A stretch of 64,000 nucleotides of DNA from Alicyclobacillus_A sp963788285 (GCA_963788285.1 CAWBGB010000012.1:62001-126000); one strand, 5' to 3'. Numbered from the stretch's first letter, positions 17,720-26,415 are shown. Notes: generated by a model from the sequence alone, not told the origin. Numbers and translations are program-made.

Positions 17720-19267
17720 TTAAAGTTTTTCCGACACAGCCTTCGCCTGTGTGAATTGTAACAGTAAATCACGTCCGCCTGCCTTCGAATCCGTTCCCGA
17801 CATATTGAATCCCCCAAACGGATGAACGCCAACCAATGCACCAGTGGACTTGCGGTTAAAGTACAAGTTCCCTACATGGTACTCTCGGCGCGCGTATTCG
17901 AGGTGGTCGCGATTGCGACTGAACACGGAACCTGTCAAGCCGTACTCCGTGTCGTTTGCAATACGGATGGCATCCTCAAAGTCCTTAGCCTTAATCACTG
18001 CCAGCACGGGGCCAAAGATCTCTTCTTGGGCGATGTGTGCTTTGGGGTCGACATCAGCGAACACCGTCGGCTGAATGTAATATCCATTCCCTTCTGCCTT
18101 GCCACCGCCAATGAGCAACTTGCCCTCGCCTTTTCCAATTTCAATATATGAGAGAACCTTGTTGTACGCCTTCTCGTCGATGACGGGCCCGACATTGGTG
18201 GATTCATCCATACCAGGACCAACTTTCAACGCTTGCGTGAGTTCCACGATGCGATTCAACATTTCATCGTAGACATCCTGGTGAATAATCGCGCGCGACG
18301 CCGCAGAACACTTCTGTCCGGAAAAATTGAACGCAGAAGCGACAATTTGGCGTGCAGCATCTTCAAAGTCAGCATTATCGTCAACGACAATCGCGTCTTT
18401 CCCGCCCATTTCAGCAACAACGCGCTTCAGCCAAATCTGACCCGGTTGCACCTTCGCCGCACGTTCGTAGATCCGGCAGCCGACGGCACGGGAACCTGTG
18501 AACGAAATGAAGCGCGTTTTCGGATGGTCGACAAGAAAATCGCCAATCACATCAGGGTTACCCGGCAAGAAATTGATGACGCCATCCGGAATGCCTGCTT
18601 CCATCATGATCTCCATAAACTTCGCGGCAATCACATTGGTCGGCGTGGCGGGCTTCACAATCACGGTGTTCCCGGCGACGACCGCAGACACCGTCATCCC
18701 CGTCAAAATCGCGAGCGGAAAGTTCCAGGGCGGAATAATGATGCCTACGCCAAGAGGAATATAATATTGTTCGTTGTCCTCGCCCACAATCCGGACCAGA
18801 GGATGAGGTTTACCCAAACGAATGGCTTCACGCCCGTAAAATTCCAAAAAATCGATAGCTTCTGCCGTATCGGCATCTGCCTCAGCCCACGTCTTTCCTG
18901 CCTCATACGTCATCCACGCAGACAGCTCGTGTTTCCGTCGGCGCATGATGGCTGCAGCCTTGAACAGGTAGCGAGCCCGTTCTTCAAAGGACTTGCGCTT
19001 CCATGTTTCAAACGCGGTCCATGCAGCCTGCATCGCTTCCTCGGCGAGTTTTTGATCCGCCTGGGCCACGTGCCCAATGACTTGATCCAACTGCGATGGG
19101 TTGATGGAGGTCTCCTTCTTCTCCGTCATCACCGGTTTTCCGCCAATGTACAGCGGGTACTCTTGTCCCAGTTGTGACCTTACCAAGTCCAACGCCTGCA
19201 ACATTTGTTGTCGGTTTTCAGGAATGCTAAAATTCGTGAGTGCCTCGTTTTCAAACGGTCCCAACAT
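17720..19267 (-). CDS. rocA: L-glutamate gamma-semialdehyde dehydrogenase (1-pyrroline-5-carboxylate dehydrogenase)
   Basis: NAD-dependent aldehyde dehydrogenase oxidising glutamate semialdehyde to glutamate in proline and arginine breakdown. 515 residues, the same size as Bacillus RocA. Visible elements are the PPWNFPLAI cofactor motif, FTGSRAVG, the catalytic-base glutamate in VAEMGGKDAIVVDD and the nucleophilic cysteine in FSGQKCSAASR. The C-terminus has VHPFGGFNMSGTDSKAGG. The start is ATG at 19267, with GGAGG 8 nt upstream; a longer frame adds 17 residues without support. It stands alone, without a proline dehydrogenase neighbour. Confidence 0.94.
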   Translation of the reverse strand: MLGPFENEALTNFSIPENRQQMLQALDLVRSQLGQEYPLYIGGKPVMTEKKETSINPSQLDQVIGHVAQADQKLAEEAMQAAWTAFETWKRKSFEERARYLFKAAAIMRRRKHELSAWMTYEAGKTWAEADADTAEAIDFLEFYGREAIRLGKPHPLVRIVGEDNEQYYIPLGVGIIIPPWNFPLAILTGMTVSAVVAGNTVIVKPATPTNVIAAKFMEIMMEAGIPDGVINFLPGNPDVIGDFLVDHPKTRFISFTGSRAVGCRIYERAAKVQPGQIWLKRVVAEMGGKDAIVVDDNADFEDAARQIVASAFNFSGQKCSAASRAIIHQDVYDEMLNRIVELTQALKVGPGMDESTNVGPVIDEKAYNKVLSYIEIGKGEGKLLIGGGKAEGNGYYIQPTVFADVDPKAHIAQEEIFGPVLAVIKAKDFEDAIRIANDTEYGLTGSVFSRNRDHLEYARREYHVGNLYFNRKSTGALVGVHPFGGFNMSGTDSKAGGRDLLLQFTQAKAVSEKL

Positions 19268-19438
19268 GGCCTTATCCTCCAGTCTGTGACTCCCTGTACA
19301 CACAGCTTGGTATGCCACCAGAGTTTACACACTAGCCTATTTTACCTGTCATTTTGATGGTCGGCAAACCGAACGCGGACTGCCTCGCATCGCGGTCCAT
19401 GCGCGCATGGTTCTCTCGACCGCAGTGCAATTTCAATG

Positions 19439-19819
19439 CTACCACCACACGCTGTAATACATCTGGGCTGCCCAGGGGTCATACCCATACGCACCTGCCG
19501 ATGGAAGCGGCTCGTACGGCGCGAGCGTCGGATACGCGAGCGCAAAGTCCGCCTGATTCCAGGCTCGGTAGGCCGGCTGGGTATGAATCGTGCGGGCTCG
19601 CGTTGGATGTCTAAACGAAATCGGCCGTGCAGGCACTCCATCCCGAAGCCACCAGCTCAACAAACGTTCCTGCACGGCAATCTGGGTCCACAACAAGTGA
19701 TCCCACCACTCTTCTAGATGTCCGTCCACCCAGTCCGTGTGGCGTCGTTTTACATTTGTTTTCACCCCTGCTACCCTCTTCCTGTCACTGTCCGCCGGGC
19801 GCCAGTCGTCCTGGTCCAT
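19439..19819 (-). CDS. Hypothetical protein, tryptophan/tyrosine-rich C-terminus (126 aa)
   Basis: Not recognised. The N-terminal third is charged. The middle has a WVDGHLEEWWDHLLWTQIAVQERLL helix, and the end is rich in Tyr, Trp, Ala and Pro (YGYDPWAAQMYYSVWW). No membrane segment or signal peptide. AAGGGGAT stands 7-8 nt before the ATG. It lies between rocA and the GmhB-like gene on the same strand. The length and ribosome binding site support a real gene; the C-terminal composition recalls some spore-coat proteins, but this is only a hint. Confidence 0.55.
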   Translation of the reverse strand: MDQDDWRPADSDRKRVAGVKTNVKRRHTDWVDGHLEEWWDHLLWTQIAVQERLLSWWLRDGVPARPISFRHPTRARTIHTQPAYRAWNQADFALAYPTLAPYEPLPSAGAYGYDPWAAQMYYSVWW

Positions 19820-19902
19820 AGGTTCATCCCCTTATCGTCGAGGACTGTATGAAAACGACCGCTCCGCATGCGGCCACATCCCATGTATCATATGGCGCCC
19901 GC

Positions 19903-20424
19903 CTACAGGCATGTGAACGCATTCGACACAATCCAATCCGACGCATCCGCCAAATCCGTGGCAACGTAATCTGCTGCAGAAGGGCCATGACCAATACGAA
20001 CCGTGCGGGTTCCTGCGGACTGACCAGCTTCCACGTCCGTCTCCATGTCGCCTACCATATAGCTGGCGGCGAGATCAAAGCCGTGCTTGCGCTGCAACTC
20101 TAACAGCAAACCTGGCTTCGGCTTGCGGCACGAGCAACCCGCTTTCGGAGCATGGGTGCAAGCGGCAATATCGTGAATCACGGCGCCTTGCTCGCGAAGT
20201 TCCCGAAGCATCTTCTCGTGAATGGCTTGTAACGTGTCCTCCGACATGTATCCAAGCCCCACTCCACCTTGATTCGTTGCCACTACCACGAGGAAACCTG
20301 CCTCATTGAGCCGCCGGATGGCGCCAGCTGCAAAGTCGAATAGGTACAAGTCATCCGGTGTGTTCACATAGTCCCGGTGGTCGTTGATCACGCCGTCGCG
20401 GTCAAGAATGACGGCCCGCGTCAT
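19903..20424 (-). CDS. gmhB: HAD-family D,D-heptose 1,7-bisphosphate phosphatase-like protein
   Basis: 173 residues, HAD-IIIA type phosphatase. Nucleophile motif AVILDRDGVIN at residues 4-14, second motif VVVATNQGG, and the late lysine and acidic motifs KPKPG and YMVGDMETDVEAG. The zinc loop CTHAPKAGCSCRKP (Cys-His-Cys-Cys) is the GmhB hallmark. In organisms without LPS such enzymes serve S-layer heptose sugars or related histidinol-phosphatase-like reactions, so the exact substrate is uncertain. It follows the MarR gene on the same strand with a 39-bp gap. Confidence 0.86.
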   Translation of the reverse strand: MTRAVILDRDGVINDHRDYVNTPDDLYLFDFAAGAIRRLNEAGFLVVVATNQGGVGLGYMSEDTLQAIHEKMLRELREQGAVIHDIAACTHAPKAGCSCRKPKPGLLLELQRKHGFDLAASYMVGDMETDVEAGQSAGTRTVRIGHGPSAADYVATDLADASDWIVSNAFTCL

Positions 20425-20463
20425 CCGTTAGAGAGTCCAATCCACGCCATCTTATTCACGAAA

Positions 20464-20916
20464 CTACCTCTTTCCATCAGATTCACTTTCTACAATCTCC
20501 ACGATCCGGTTGACAATACGCAGAAATTCGTCGACGTCGTCTGGACCGAGCTGCTCGAGGATGGACCGCACACGGTCGCTGCGCAACTTCCGAATGACTT
20601 CGAACTTCTCGCGACCTTTCTTCGTAATGACCACGTTGACCACTCGTCGGTCATCGTTCGAACGTAATCGCTCGACATACCCCATGCGCACAAGTTCATC
20701 GCATACTTGTGTCACGGCACCTGGACTCAATCCGGAAACCCTGGCAATGTCTGAGGCCTTCGCTTGTGGGCACGAACACAAATATCGTAAAACGAATACC
20801 TGACTCCCAGTCAGGTCAAACGTCTGCGCGAAGAAATATGTGTGAATGGTCCGTTGAAATCGGGCCAATACATCTTCCAGTTCCTGCAGTTGATGCGTAA
20901 TTCTGTCCTCGTCCAC
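20464..20916 (-). CDS. MarR-family transcriptional regulator
   Basis: About 150 residues, dimeric winged-helix repressor type. The DNA-binding core is FVLRYLCSCPQAKASDIARVSGLSPGAVTQVCDELVRMGYVERLRSNDDRRVVNVVITKKG, with the DxRR wing motif, flanked by dimerisation helices. I prefer the GTG at 20916, with TAGGAG 11 nt upstream. The in-frame GTG at 20928 directly abuts that site and is less likely. The target is unknown. The regulator and the GmhB-like gene probably form one transcript. Confidence 0.85.
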   Translation of the reverse strand: MDEDRITHQLQELEDVLARFQRTIHTYFFAQTFDLTGSQVFVLRYLCSCPQAKASDIARVSGLSPGAVTQVCDELVRMGYVERLRSNDDRRVVNVVITKKGREKFEVIRKLRSDRVRSILEQLGPDDVDEFLRIVNRIVEIVESESDGKR

Positions 20917-21081
20917 GGCGGAGTTCACTCCTACAGAACTGAGTTAAGCGTTTGCACTATACTATGCCAATGGTTCCACACGACTGTCCCCCACTGCGTA
21001 CGGCGTGATGCACAACGCTGAAATACCTCACTATGCCAATATTTTAGCAATGAAACAATTACTCATACAACCATACAAAAT

Positions 21082-21108
21082 AGACAGGCATCTGTCTGAT
21101 GCCTGTCT
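21082..21108 (-). terminator. Terminator after the SPW-repeat gene
   Basis: Perfect 11-bp stem AGACAGGCATC / GATGCCTGTCT with a 5-base loop, followed on the minus strand by a T-rich ATTTTGT. It lies 46 nt beyond the stop of the small membrane protein. Confidence 0.8.
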
Positions 21109-21154
21109 GTTCCAAAGTGGTACAAAGAGACCGGACTGCTTAGGAGAAACTGCC

Positions 21155-21325
21155 CTACGACTTGTTCTGCTTGCCAGCGCAACTAGCCCAAATAGAGAGA
21201 ATGAGAATGATGAGCCCGAAGATGATGCTGTTCCAAAGTGCGCCGGTGTTGCTGGCAAAGCCGTACACCCAGGGCGAAATGAGGACCCAAAGGCCAATAA
21301 TTCCACTCAACCACAGTTGCCACAT
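21155..21325 (-). CDS. Small SPW-repeat-type membrane protein (56 aa)
   Basis: Begins MWQLWLSGIIGLWVLISPWV: the SPW motif embedded in a first membrane helix, followed by a short loop with N and G, then a second helix (LWNSIIFGLIILILSIW) and a short basic tail. This is the architecture of one unit of SPW-repeat membrane proteins. It is too short for usual gene-length cutoffs but has an excellent AAGGAGGTGAGG ribosome binding site 8 nt before the ATG and its own terminator. Function unknown. Confidence 0.82.
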   Translation of the reverse strand: MWQLWLSGIIGLWVLISPWVYGFASNTGALWNSIIFGLIILILSIWASCAGKQNKS

Positions 21326-21466
21326 GTGACCTCACCTCCTTCGGGTTAGCCGGAACGCTAGCCCAATATGATTCCTATGCAAACGTCTCTCGAAATGTTC
21401 CTTTCCTAAAACATCTTTCACGAATCGAAATGATTTTAACTGCGATTTTACAAAACGTTCACACAG

Positions 21467-21485
21467 AAAAACGCGGTGCTCCTAC
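21467..21485 (-). terminator. Distal half of a terminator split by an IS insertion
   Basis: AAACGCGGTGC plus the loop TCCTAC at 21480-21485 is one half of an 11-bp stem whose partner GCACCGCGTTT lies at 24650-24660, on the other side of the IS1182-like element. Joined, they form a perfect hairpin followed on the minus strand by TTTTTCTG, the natural terminator of the aldose epimerase gene. Confidence 0.8.
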
Positions 21486-21570
21486 GGAGGCCACTGAAAA
21501 AAGTCCCTCTGATTCCGAAAAAGGCACAATCCCTCAAGAAATTGAGGGGACTGTGCCTTTTTTTCTATAT

Positions 21571-23019
21571 GAGCGTTTTGCAGATTTCTAATCCCTTGTA
21601 GGACAAGGGATAACAGAGCATAAAAAAGGACTTCACCCCAAATTCGAGAAGATTTCAAGCGACAAAACAAGAAACTCTCAAGGAGGAAGTCCACTTGTAT
21701 CTTCTCCAAAAGTCTCTGTTTTCCTTTGAGCAGTGGCTAGAAATTGAATCGAGTGAGCGGTTGGAATTGTTCTTTTCTGCTCTAGACCTTCAGCCGTACG
21801 CCGCGAAGTTAAGAAGTTCGTCACCCCAAGGTGCAAAGCCCATCAACCGGGAGGCAATTTTAAGAGCATTACTCGCTGCACCACTCGAAGGGATCTCTAC
21901 CTTCACGAGATTACATGAACGGTTGGACAAGGACATTCGATTTCGGTACCAGTGCGGGTTCCGCGTGGATGAAGCAGCTCCGTCGATTTCTACGCTAAGC
22001 CGAGTCTTCACTGCCTTAACGGAAAAGGGACTTGCTAAGGCGCTCTTCATTGACCTGGTCAGCCAATGTCGAGAAGCCAGTGTTATTGACGGGACTCACC
22101 TTGCCATCGACAGCACAGCGATCTCTGCCTACGAAAAGAAGCAACCCAGGTTGTGCAGTCAGGAAACAGGAAACGCTAACTGGGGTGCCAAGTACGACAC
22201 GTTTGGTAACAAACTCACGTGGTTTGGCTACAAAATTCACCTTGCAGTGGACACACAGAGTGAACTGCCTGTATCCCTGGAAGTCACACCAGCACATGTA
22301 TACGACGGTGAGATGGCGATTCCATTGATGAAAGACGTTGCTGAAAACCTGGGTTGGAAGTTCAAATTCGTCATGATGGATGCTGGGATGAACGACCAGG
22401 TAAAGAACTATGAAGCTGCTCGTAGTTACGGAGCACAGGCCATCATTGCGTTGAACCGACGAGGTGAGAAGGAACCTCCCGCTGGGATGTCTTCGAATGG
22501 TACGCCCCGTTGCTCCATGGGTTATGACATGGTGTACTGGGGAGCCGACGGTGACCAGCTAAAGTTCCGTTGTCCCCATGTCTTAGGCAAGGTCGACTGC
22601 CCATTAGGTGCAGCAGCATGCTCTGGCTCAAATTACGGAATGGTTGTGAAGCAGAACATTACGGATGACGTTCGCCGTTTTTCGAATCCCCACCGCAATA
22701 CGCGCGGCTGGACGAAACTGTACAATGAACGAACCGCCGTTGAGCGATGCAACTCAAGACTAAAGGAAAACTTAACTGCGAACGACGTTCATGTCTCTGG
22801 AATCCATAAGGTGACGACACATGTTTATCTCAATGCCATCGTCCTTTTGGCATCAGCACTAGCGATGAGCAAAGCAGTAGGACTGAAACATATTGCTTAA
22901 TCGGTAATTCAGTAGACTTGTAAGCGGCTATGCCACCAAACAAAAACTGTAAAACTCACTTTTAGCCTAGGTATTGTGCTTCTTTCTCGATTCGCTAGAA
23001 ATGTAATTCTGCAAAACGC
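21571..23019 (+). mobile_element. IS4-type insertion sequence nested in the IS1182-like element
   Basis: Inverted repeats GAGCGTTTTGCAGA at 21571-21584 and its complement at 23006-23019, bordered by TATAT on the left and ATATA on the right. This is readable as a 4-bp TATA target duplication or as a longer 19-bp inverted repeat. It carries one intact transposase gene. It landed between the left-end hairpin and the transposase start of the host IS, in an AT-rich site likely to include that element's promoter. Confidence 0.82.
21695..22900 (+). CDS. DDE transposase of the nested IS (IS4 superfamily)
   Basis: 401 residues, RNase H-like DDE transposase. First catalytic aspartate in LAIDSTAISAYEK, second in KFVMMDAGMNDQ, and the C-terminal YREK signature as YNERTAVERCNSRLKE (Y-x2-R-x3-E-x6-K). 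AAGGAGG lies upstream of the TTG at 21695, with no in-frame stop, so the element looks intact. Confidence 0.88.
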   Translation: MYLLQKSLFSFEQWLEIESSERLELFFSALDLQPYAAKLRSSSPQGAKPINREAILRALLAAPLEGISTFTRLHERLDKDIRFRYQCGFRVDEAAPSISTLSRVFTALTEKGLAKALFIDLVSQCREASVIDGTHLAIDSTAISAYEKKQPRLCSQETGNANWGAKYDTFGNKLTWFGYKIHLAVDTQSELPVSLEVTPAHVYDGEMAIPLMKDVAENLGWKFKFVMMDAGMNDQVKNYEAARSYGAQAIIALNRRGEKEPPAGMSSNGTPRCSMGYDMVYWGADGDQLKFRCPHVLGKVDCPLGAAACSGSNYGMVVKQNITDDVRRFSNPHRNTRGWTKLYNERTAVERCNSRLKENLTANDVHVSGIHKVTTHVYLNAIVLLASALAMSKAVGLKHIA

Positions 23020-23049
23020 TCATATAATTGAGGCATCATTGAGAAGCAG

Positions 23050-24510
23050 GTGAGTCCACTGATTCGACAACAACAATCACTGATGTTAAGTCCACACATC
23101 GAACTTTATGACTTAATTATTCCCAAGGATAATATTTTACGTCGGATTAATGAACTGGTTGACTTCTCATTTGTTTATGATGAACTGAAAGAGAACTACT
23201 GTTTGGATAACGGACGAAACGCCATTGATCCGATTCGGATGTTCAAGTATTTGCTTTTAAAAGCGCTCTTTGATTTATCGGACGTCGACGTCGTGGAGCG
23301 ATCCAAATACGATATGTCATTCAAATACTTTCTTCACATGGCGCCAGAAGATCCGGTGATTGAACCGAGCTCCTTAACCAAGTTTCGAAAGCTACGGCTA
23401 AAGGACCTCAATCTTCTCGATATGTTGATCAATAAAACAATTGAAATAGCGATTCAAAAGGAAATTATCAAGAGTAATACGATTATCGTCGATGCGACCC
23501 ATACGAAAGCCCGCTATAACCAGAAATCCCCCAGAGAAATCCTGCTTGATCGTTCCCGAAAGTTGCGAAAAGCAGTCTACAAGATCGATGAATCCCTGAA
23601 ATCCAAGTTCCCAACGAAAAACACGACCAATGTACTGGAGGACGAGATCGATTACTGTCAGAAACTCATCGCTGTGCTTGAATTAGAAGGAAGTATCTGC
23701 CAGATTCCTAATGTACAAAAACCACTTAATCTGTTGAAAGAAACGGTCGCGGATGACGTGGAGCAGCTACGAATCTCGGAAGACCGGGATGCAAAGGTGG
23801 GTCACAAGAGCGCGGATTCTTCGTTCTTTGGATACAAGACTCATATTGCCATGACCGAGGAACGACTGATTACGGCGGCTGTTGTCACGACGGGCGAAAA
23901 GACTGACGGTAAGCAGTTGCAGACACTGATTGAAAAAAGTAAGGTAGCCGGTGTGCAAGTCAAGTCGGTTATTGGCGATATGGCCTACTCGGAAAAAGAA
24001 AACATAAAATATAGCAAGGACAATGGCATTGAGTTAATCTCCAAATTAAATCGATTCACTACGCAAGGATCGCGTAAGAAAGAGGATGAATTTCAGTTCA
24101 ATAAAGATGCAGGGATGTATGTGTGCAAGGCCGGACATATGGCAATTCGAAAAGCGCGACAAGGGAAGAAAGGCGTCGGTATTAACCAAGTCACTACTTA
24201 CTACTTTGATGTAGAGAAATGCAAAAGATGTCCACTCAAGGAGGGCTGCTATACCGAGGGAGCAAAAAGCAAAACCTATTCGGTGAAAATTAAATCGGGC
24301 GAACACCTAGAACAGACGGCGTTCCAGCAAACAGAGTATTTCAAGGCAAAAGCGAAAGAACGCTACAAAATTGAAGCAAAGAACAGCGAATTGAAACACA
24401 GACACGGGTATGACGTGGCGTCCTCTTCGGGTCTAGTTGGTATGGAGTTACAAGGTGCCATGGCCATATTCACCGTCAACTTAAAGCGAATATTGAAACT
24501 GATCCAGTAA
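23050..24510 (+). CDS. IS1182-family transposase
   Basis: 486 residues: N-terminal DUF772-type domain (DLIIPKDNILRRINELVDFSFVYDEL), first catalytic aspartate in TIIVDATHTKARYN, second in VIGDMAYSEKEN, a four-cysteine zinc-like cluster (CKAGH..., CKRCPLKEGC), and the C-terminal RYKIEAKNSELKHRHGYD. The frame is intact. The likely start is GTG at 23050, but its ribosome binding site is poor (AGCAGG directly adjacent); the nested IS, 30 bp upstream, may have damaged the original leader. Confidence 0.9.
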   Translation: MSPLIRQQQSLMLSPHIELYDLIIPKDNILRRINELVDFSFVYDELKENYCLDNGRNAIDPIRMFKYLLLKALFDLSDVDVVERSKYDMSFKYFLHMAPEDPVIEPSSLTKFRKLRLKDLNLLDMLINKTIEIAIQKEIIKSNTIIVDATHTKARYNQKSPREILLDRSRKLRKAVYKIDESLKSKFPTKNTTNVLEDEIDYCQKLIAVLELEGSICQIPNVQKPLNLLKETVADDVEQLRISEDRDAKVGHKSADSSFFGYKTHIAMTEERLITAAVVTTGEKTDGKQLQTLIEKSKVAGVQVKSVIGDMAYSEKENIKYSKDNGIELISKLNRFTTQGSRKKEDEFQFNKDAGMYVCKAGHMAIRKARQGKKGVGINQVTTYYFDVEKCKRCPLKEGCYTEGAKSKTYSVKIKSGEHLEQTAFQQTEYFKAKAKERYKIEAKNSELKHRHGYDVASSSGLVGMELQGAMAIFTVNLKRILKLIQ

Positions 24511-24543
24511 GAAATCACTCTGTGGTACCTGCATAGACAATAC

Positions 24544-24589
24544 AAAAGACGACCCAAACTCTTTAAAACTGGAGAATGGGTCGTCTTTT
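24544..24589 (+). terminator. Terminator at the right end of the IS1182-like element
   Basis: Perfect 13-bp stem AAAAGACGACCCA / TGGGTCGTCTTTT, 34 nt after the transposase stop. It limits transcription out of the IS into the convergent host gene. Confidence 0.85.
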
Positions 24590-24672
24590 GTTAGGCTCTT
24601 TACTAACTATTAGGGTGAAACCACAAGTTTTTCAGTGGCCTCCTCCTACGCACCGCGTTTCTTGGAGTCGCG

Positions 24673-25533
24673 TCACATGCAGCGAATCGTCAAATAGGTT
24701 TTCAAGGGCACGCCTGGCTTCACATACACCAAGTCTTCCCCAGTATGAAGGGACCCCGTCTTGGCCATCCACGGTTCTACGCACACAAATGGCTTTCCAG
24801 AGACTGTCCACACGACAACATACTTAAACTCTGGTCCGTACTCCATCAAGACCTTCCGGCCGATGTCGGGAAGGGTAAAAGAGATGGAACGCCGAGACGC
24901 ATCGAGCAGTACTGCGGACTCCACCATGTGCGTCAAATCAATGTGCCCCTCGTAATTCTTCTCTGCCATGTCGTTGTAGTCCAGATAGCGGGTTGCATCT
25001 GTGTCAAAGTACAGGTCTTTTACCGACGATTTGAAGTAGGGATGGAACCCCGCGTACATCGGCATCGGACGATTAGACTTGTTGATGTATGTTTGAAAAA
25101 TTGTCAACGCTCCGCCTTTCAAGACGTACTCATACACAAGCTGGAACTCGAACGGAAATTCCGCGAAGGTCCGCTCATTACTGACCAATTGGAGTGTGAT
25201 AGCGGCACCATCCTTGGTGTCCACGTTCAGCACGGTCCAAGGATTGGTACGGGCAACGCCATGATTCTTCATGAAATACGTCGTTCCTTGCCATTCGTAC
25301 GCCCCTCCCTGCAACTGACCGCATATTGGGAACAGGACGGGAATTCCGCCGCGAACGTTGGCGTCCGGATTCAGGAATGTGTCCTTGTCGAGGTACAGTA
25401 GTTCTTCTCCAGCCAAGCCCAAGGAGACCACCAGGCCACCTCGTTCTGGAGCAATTCGAAACCAGGAATTCGTGCCATCGTCCACAAGCTCATATAACTC
25501 GTAGCCGTCTCTCCATTGGTTCATGCGGTACAT
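24673..25533 (-). CDS. Aldose 1-epimerase family protein (galactose mutarotase-like)
   Basis: 286 residues. Galactose-mutarotase-like beta-sandwich: GGIPVLFPICGQL, the catalytic-type histidine in FMKNHGVARTNPW, YAGFHPYF with the second histidine, and the late CVEPWMA with the general-base-type glutamate. This order matches the YeaD/aldose-epimerase-like group acting on hexose or hexose-6-phosphate anomers. The start is ATG at 25533, behind GGAGGTG; the longer frame to 25659 lacks support. Its terminator has been split by the IS1182-like insertion. Confidence 0.88.
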   Translation of the reverse strand: MYRMNQWRDGYELYELVDDGTNSWFRIAPERGGLVVSLGLAGEELLYLDKDTFLNPDANVRGGIPVLFPICGQLQGGAYEWQGTTYFMKNHGVARTNPWTVLNVDTKDGAAITLQLVSNERTFAEFPFEFQLVYEYVLKGGALTIFQTYINKSNRPMPMYAGFHPYFKSSVKDLYFDTDATRYLDYNDMAEKNYEGHIDLTHMVESAVLLDASRRSISFTLPDIGRKVLMEYGPEFKYVVVWTVSGKPFVCVEPWMAKTGSLHTGEDLVYVKPGVPLKTYLTIRCM

Positions 25534-25706
25534 CGGGACACCTCCATCATCATCTCTCGTCGTTTCGTCGTTATTGTACGCTTTATTCCGTTCGGGACAA
25601 AGTTCATGATATCCGTGTTCAAAGTGTTGTTGTTCCATGTACTCTAATCGTGGTAACACGCAACTTCGTGTTTGGTACTTACGATAGATTGGACGATTTC
25701 CAGATA

Positions 25707-26130
25707 ATGATGCGTTTTCGGCACATCAAACGAATCGCCTACGGGTCCATGGTTCTCCTCCACGTGACGTGTATCGTCGTTTCTTATACATTGGCGCACG
25801 AATTGTACGGCAACGGCAAGGTACTCCACGACATACACGAGGCATGGATGTTTGAAGCTTACGGACTGTGCCCTCGCGTTCACATTGTCACGGGTGCATG
25901 CCTTCGATAGGCGGCGGTTTCAACTCGGAGTGCCCCTGATCCTCTCACTGGCCCTGACAATCTGGCTCATCGCGCAGCCTCTGGCATACTCACTGGATGC
26001 GTTGCGCTACATGTGGGACGGACGCCTGTTGGTGCATGGTGTCAATCCGTTTCAGTACGTTCCCATCCATCCCCACCTGGCCCAGTACCGACACTGGCCG
26101 TACTGGTGGCTCATGGACTGGAAGGATTGG
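25707..26130 (+). pseudogene. Remnant of a polytopic glycosyltransferase-like membrane protein
   Basis: The first frame (MMRFRHIKRIAYGSMVLLHVTCIVV, membrane segment) runs to about 25880. The sequence then continues in another frame as LGVPLILSLALTIWLIAQPLAYSLDALRYMWDGRLLVHGVNPFQYVP. The D-RYMWDGR...HGVNPF motif resembles DUF2029/GT87-type lipid-linked-sugar mannosyltransferases. The gene breaks off at about 26130, where an unrelated minus-strand fragment begins. Confidence 0.55.
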
Positions 26131-26336
26131 CCTCCAGGAGAAAGTGGAAAGCTCTTGCTCGAGTTGTAGTGCCTGATGGATATCCTTTGGCACGATGAAG
26201 GCCACTGGCTTCTCAATGCCGTTTCGTGCCTCCCTCCGACAACTGCCACTTCCAAGACCGCCTCGTGATCTGTCAGTGCATTCTCACTTTCGATAGGCGA
26301 CACCCAAATTCCTCCGGACTTGAGCATGTCGGCCAA
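26131..26336 (-). pseudogene. Remnant of an acyl-CoA/benzoate-CoA synthetase C-terminal domain
   Basis: On the minus strand, DMLKSGGIWVSPIE, then ENALTDHEAVLEVAVVG, and after a one-base shift KPVAFIVPKDIHQALQLEQEL. These are the A8-A10 motifs of the mobile C-terminal domain of AMP-forming acyl-CoA synthetases (normally DMLKVSGIWVSP). Only about 65 codons remain and the frame is broken. Confidence 0.65.
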
Positions 26337-26415
26337 TCGACCGCAATTCCAGAAGAATCCGTCCTATCGAAAAAACACCCGCTTCACAGCGAGTGTTTTA
26401 CGGATTCGAAAGCAT

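Larger units (their letters stand above)
21486..24643 (+). mobile_element. IS1182-like insertion sequence, interrupted by another IS
   Basis: Terminal inverted repeats GGAGGCCACTGAAAAA at 21486-21501 and its complement at 24628-24643, flanked by a 6-bp direct repeat TCCTAC (21480-21485 and 24644-24649). Inside the left end a terminator-like hairpin (21518-21564) faces inward. The transposase gene is at 23050-24510, followed by a strong hairpin at 24544-24589. The stretch 21571-23019 is a second, nested IS. The element occupies the loop of a host terminator exactly. Confidence 0.85.

Noticed and set aside
21031..21306. Minus-strand 91-codon frame
   Set aside because: Overlaps the SPW-repeat gene in another frame and has low-complexity Ser/Phe runs; the 56-codon frame has the ribosome binding site and membrane motif.
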